Assembly: GCA_913056475.1 (NCBI GenBank)
Contig: CAJXMS010000105.1
Span: 1 to 7,546, forward strand
DNA from: an uncultured Bacteroidota bacterium
GTDB taxonomy: Bacteria; Bacteroidota; Bacteroidia; Flavobacteriales; Schleiferiaceae
DNA length: 7,546 nt
Reading direction: 5' to 3'
Shown piece after piece: positions 6,169-7,546 of this stretch. The notes beneath the pieces were generated by a model that saw only the letters and a list, made by a program, of their open reading frames with translations, ran no database searches and had not been told where the DNA came from. A program made the translations under genes and the position numbers. Each line of letters begins with the position of its first letter. Position 1 is the stretch's first letter.

Positions 6169-7291
6169 AGAGCACCACCGCCCAGGCGCGCTCCAGCATA
6201 CTCTCGGTAAGCATGCAGAGCGCCAAGAAAACCAAGGCCGCCGCCATATCCCAGCGCCTCTGCTGCGCGAAGCGGCGTAGGTAGAGGGCAAGTAAGAGAA
6301 GTAGCAGCAATACGCCCGGCAAGCCCACCGCCAGCCAGGTGTCCAGGTACTGATTATGGGCATTAAAGTGCCCTTCCAGTCCTTTCCAGAAGTGCAGTTT
6401 CCGGTAAGACGCTTCTAAGGCGGCCTGGCCATCCCCTACCCCGTAGCCCTGCCAGGGGGCCGCTCCCAGCGCATGGGCCGCGCAGCGCCACTCCGCTAGT
6501 CGATAGGTGGCGCTATTAAACTGATCCCCCTCTATATCGTATTCCAATTGAGGCCATGCCAGGTAGCGCTTGAGCAAACTTTCCGGCGCCCCCACGTAAA
6601 AAACCCAGCCTAGCAGGCCCAAGAATAGCCCGGCGTAGGCCAACCAGCGCCACCGCCCGCGGCACCACACCCAGCCTATTCCTGCTGCCCCCAGGACCAG
6701 CATTAAAGCGATCACATTCATCCGGCCTTGCAGCAGGATCAAGCCCACCACCAGTAAAGCCACGCCAGCTCCCGCCCAGGTCCTCTGTTGCCAGCGTTTT
6801 TGATACAGCCCGTAAAGCAGGATAAGCAGCGCTACCCCGGCATAGGTAGCCAGGTATCCCGGATGCATAAACGGCTCACTAAAAGTCTCGTACTGAAAAA
6901 AGTAGCGCTGGTAGGTCCCCCCTTCCCGCACATAGTACCAAGCCCCTTCCGTGAACGCCCGATATGCCGCATAGCTCAGGGCTGCCAGCACCACTCCTAC
7001 ATTACCCAGGACATAAGCCAGCCGCAGCCGCCATCGATCCGGCTCCGTTTGGTTTTGGCCGTAGGCCAAAAGTAATAGCGGCCCCAAAAAGAAGCTGACC
7101 TTAGTTTCCAGCTCACGCCAGCCCTGAGTGAGATCCGCACTGTAGCTCAGGGAGAGCAGGTGAAGCAGGTAAAAAGCCGCCGATACCCAAACCAGCGGTT
7201 CTCGTACAGCAGCCCGCCACTCGCTTCTCCTGCGCCGAAAAAGCCCCACCAGCAGCAAGAGCAGCAGCAAGAAGCAAAGTTCTGATCCCAT
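6092..7291 (-). CDS. O-antigen ligase/polymerase family membrane protein, N-terminus uncertain
   Basis: From ATG 7291 this gives 399 residues with about ten hydrophobic segments. Family features are EPLVWVSAAFYLLHLLSLSYS (about 31-51), MHPGYLATY (about 142-150) and LLQGRMNVIAL with the conserved Arg (about 186-196). Later come the periplasmic FNSATYRLAEW and PWQGYGVGDG blocks, HFNAHNQYLDTWLAVGLPG with the conserved His near 312, and a terminal LTESMLERAW motif. It is a paralogue of the + strand gene, sharing TESML[EQ]R and HNxYL..W...GLPG. It likely handles undecaprenyl-linked surface glycan. Relatives usually have one more hydrophobic segment before the FLLLLLLLVGLF helix. Here the in-frame upstream residues (to the window edge) are Gly/Ser/Arg-rich and not membrane-like, so the gene may be 5'-truncated, rearranged, or begin at ATG 7291 or at TTG 7270. 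A GAACTTTG near-consensus -7 box (7282-7275, minus strand) lies four bases before TTG 7270. Confidence 0.8.
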   Translation of the reverse strand: MGSELCFLLLLLLLVGLFRRRRSEWRAAVREPLVWVSAAFYLLHLLSLSYSADLTQGWRELETKVSFFLGPLLLLAYGQNQTEPDRWRLRLAYVLGNVGVVLAALSYAAYRAFTEGAWYYVREGGTYQRYFFQYETFSEPFMHPGYLATYAGVALLILLYGLYQKRWQQRTWAGAGVALLVVGLILLQGRMNVIALMLVLGAAGIGWVWCRGRWRWLAYAGLFLGLLGWVFYVGAPESLLKRYLAWPQLEYDIEGDQFNSATYRLAEWRCAAHALGAAPWQGYGVGDGQAALEASYRKLHFWKGLEGHFNAHNQYLDTWLAVGLPGVLLLLLLLALYLRRFAQQRRWDMAAALVFLALCMLTESMLERAWAVVLFNVLFPLLAAPGRPVDKQTEGRTKS

Positions 7292-7293
7292 TC

Positions 7294-7318
7294 CCGGAAC
7301 AGCCTCGCGGCTGCCCGG
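7294..7318 (-). repeat. GC-rich hairpin, GCGA tetraloop on the minus strand
   Basis: CAGCC (7300-7304) pairs with GGCTG (7309-7313) around four bases, and CCGG (7294-7297) pairs with CCGG (7315-7318) outside a small internal loop. Read on the minus strand the loop is GCGA, a GNRA-type tetraloop. It ends three bases upstream of the ATG at 7291. It may shape the 5' leader of the ligase mRNA if transcription starts further upstream. Confidence 0.4.
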
Positions 7319-7347
7319 TGCCAAGGGCGAATGCCTCCCGACGCAGC

Positions 7348-7360
7348 CTGACAGGGTCAG
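7348..7360. repeat. Short 5-bp stem hairpin
   Basis: CTGAC (7348-7352) and GTCAG (7356-7360) are perfect complements around AGG. One such short hairpin can arise by chance; it is listed because it lies among two longer inverted repeats in the unexplained flank. Confidence 0.3.
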
Positions 7361-7406
7361 AGCAGCGCCAGGCACGGTCACAGAACTCCGCTCCTCAAGC
7401 GCCTTG

Positions 7407-7449
7407 CCCGTGGCCGAACAATCCCTTCCGGTCCGCGTGCCACCACGGG
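7407..7449. repeat. 7-bp inverted repeat enclosing a nested stem
   Basis: CCCGTGG (7407-7413) and CCACGGG (7443-7449) are perfect inverted copies separated by 29 nt. Inside, CCG (7414-7416) can pair with CGG (7429-7431). A folded RNA or a protein-binding site is possible; no flanking T-run supports termination. Confidence 0.35.
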
Positions 7450-7546
7450 AGTCAAGTCCACCCTCGAGACAGCAAACAGCAGACAGTGCAGCGGCATGGG
7501 GCAACAGTCGCATCAGGGGTCGCGGCGTCGAAAAGAGCGGCACTCG

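Larger units (their letters stand above)
7292..7546. other. Unassigned right-edge region with odd character
   Basis: The minus-strand ligase frame stays open from 7291 to the window edge (84 more residues from a GTG at 7543), but those residues are Gly/Ser/Arg/Pro-rich with scattered Cys and no membrane segment or recognised domain. Two + strand frames are also open here, as expected in GC-rich DNA with few stop codons, so openness says little. I recognise no RNA gene, transposase or promoter. Three short inverted repeats lie at 7294-7318, 7348-7360 and 7407-7449. It may be intergenic DNA, a structured RNA, a mobile-element edge or an assembly chimera. Confidence 0.5.

Noticed and set aside
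7292..7546. Diversity-generating retroelement variable region or formylglycine-enzyme-like C-terminus
   Set aside because: A minus-strand RGG...C-S-A pattern superficially recalls such regions, but residue spacing does not fit, no template repeat is present and no reverse transcriptase is visible in the window.
7292..7546. RNase P RNA, tmRNA or cobalamin riboswitch in the right flank
   Set aside because: I checked by eye for the conserved blocks of these RNAs (for example the GAGGAAAGTCC block of RNase P RNA) on both strands and found none.
1..7546. CRISPR array, tRNA or insertion sequence
   Set aside because: No regularly spaced repeats, no tRNA-like cloverleaf with a recognisable T-loop, and no transposase or terminal inverted repeats were seen.

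Overview
The window looks like chromosomal DNA of a Bacteroidota bacterium with moderately high GC (roughly mid-50s percent by eye). Four things point there: a secreted protein with a type IX secretion (T9SS) C-terminal sorting domain, a DUF4271 membrane protein next to a uroporphyrinogen-III synthase of the Bacteroidota type, an rnpA followed directly by an S41 C-terminal processing protease, and copies of the Bacteroidota -7 promoter element (TAnnTTTG) just upstream of genes. A class-level call is not possible from sequence alone; the GC content would suit a Saprospiria-like lineage, but that is a guess.

Layout. Positions 1-270 are non-coding or unassigned and carry a 12-bp palindrome and a strong hairpin. 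A + strand series follows: choice-of-anchor V/T9SS secreted protein (271-1083), DUF4271 membrane protein (1114-1779), hemD (1820-2566), a 244-bp gap, rnpA (2811-3182), an S41 peptidase (3201-4880) and an O-antigen ligase/polymerase family membrane protein (4867-6168, overlapping the peptidase by 14 nt). A second O-antigen ligase family gene lies on the minus strand (about 7291 down to 6092) and meets the first tail to tail with a 77-nt coding overlap. The last ~255 bases (7292-7546) do not look like the rest: the ligase reading frame stays open but the residues lose all family and membrane character, and several short hairpins are present.

How the genes relate. The central block is housekeeping: tetrapyrrole synthesis (HemD), tRNA 5' maturation (RnpA), envelope proteolysis (S41 peptidase), and a membrane protein of unknown function (DUF4271). 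The two ligase-family proteins probably act on surface polysaccharide at the inner membrane. Three + strand genes have a TAnnTTTG-like box that ends only 5-6 nt before the predicted start codon, which predicts leaderless or near-leaderless mRNAs. Four of the six + strand starts appear to be GTG or TTG.

I see no clear new biological system. The items most worth a second look are the anomalous right flank with the apparently shortened ligase N-terminus, the convergent overlapping ligase paralogues, and the leaderless promoter geometry.
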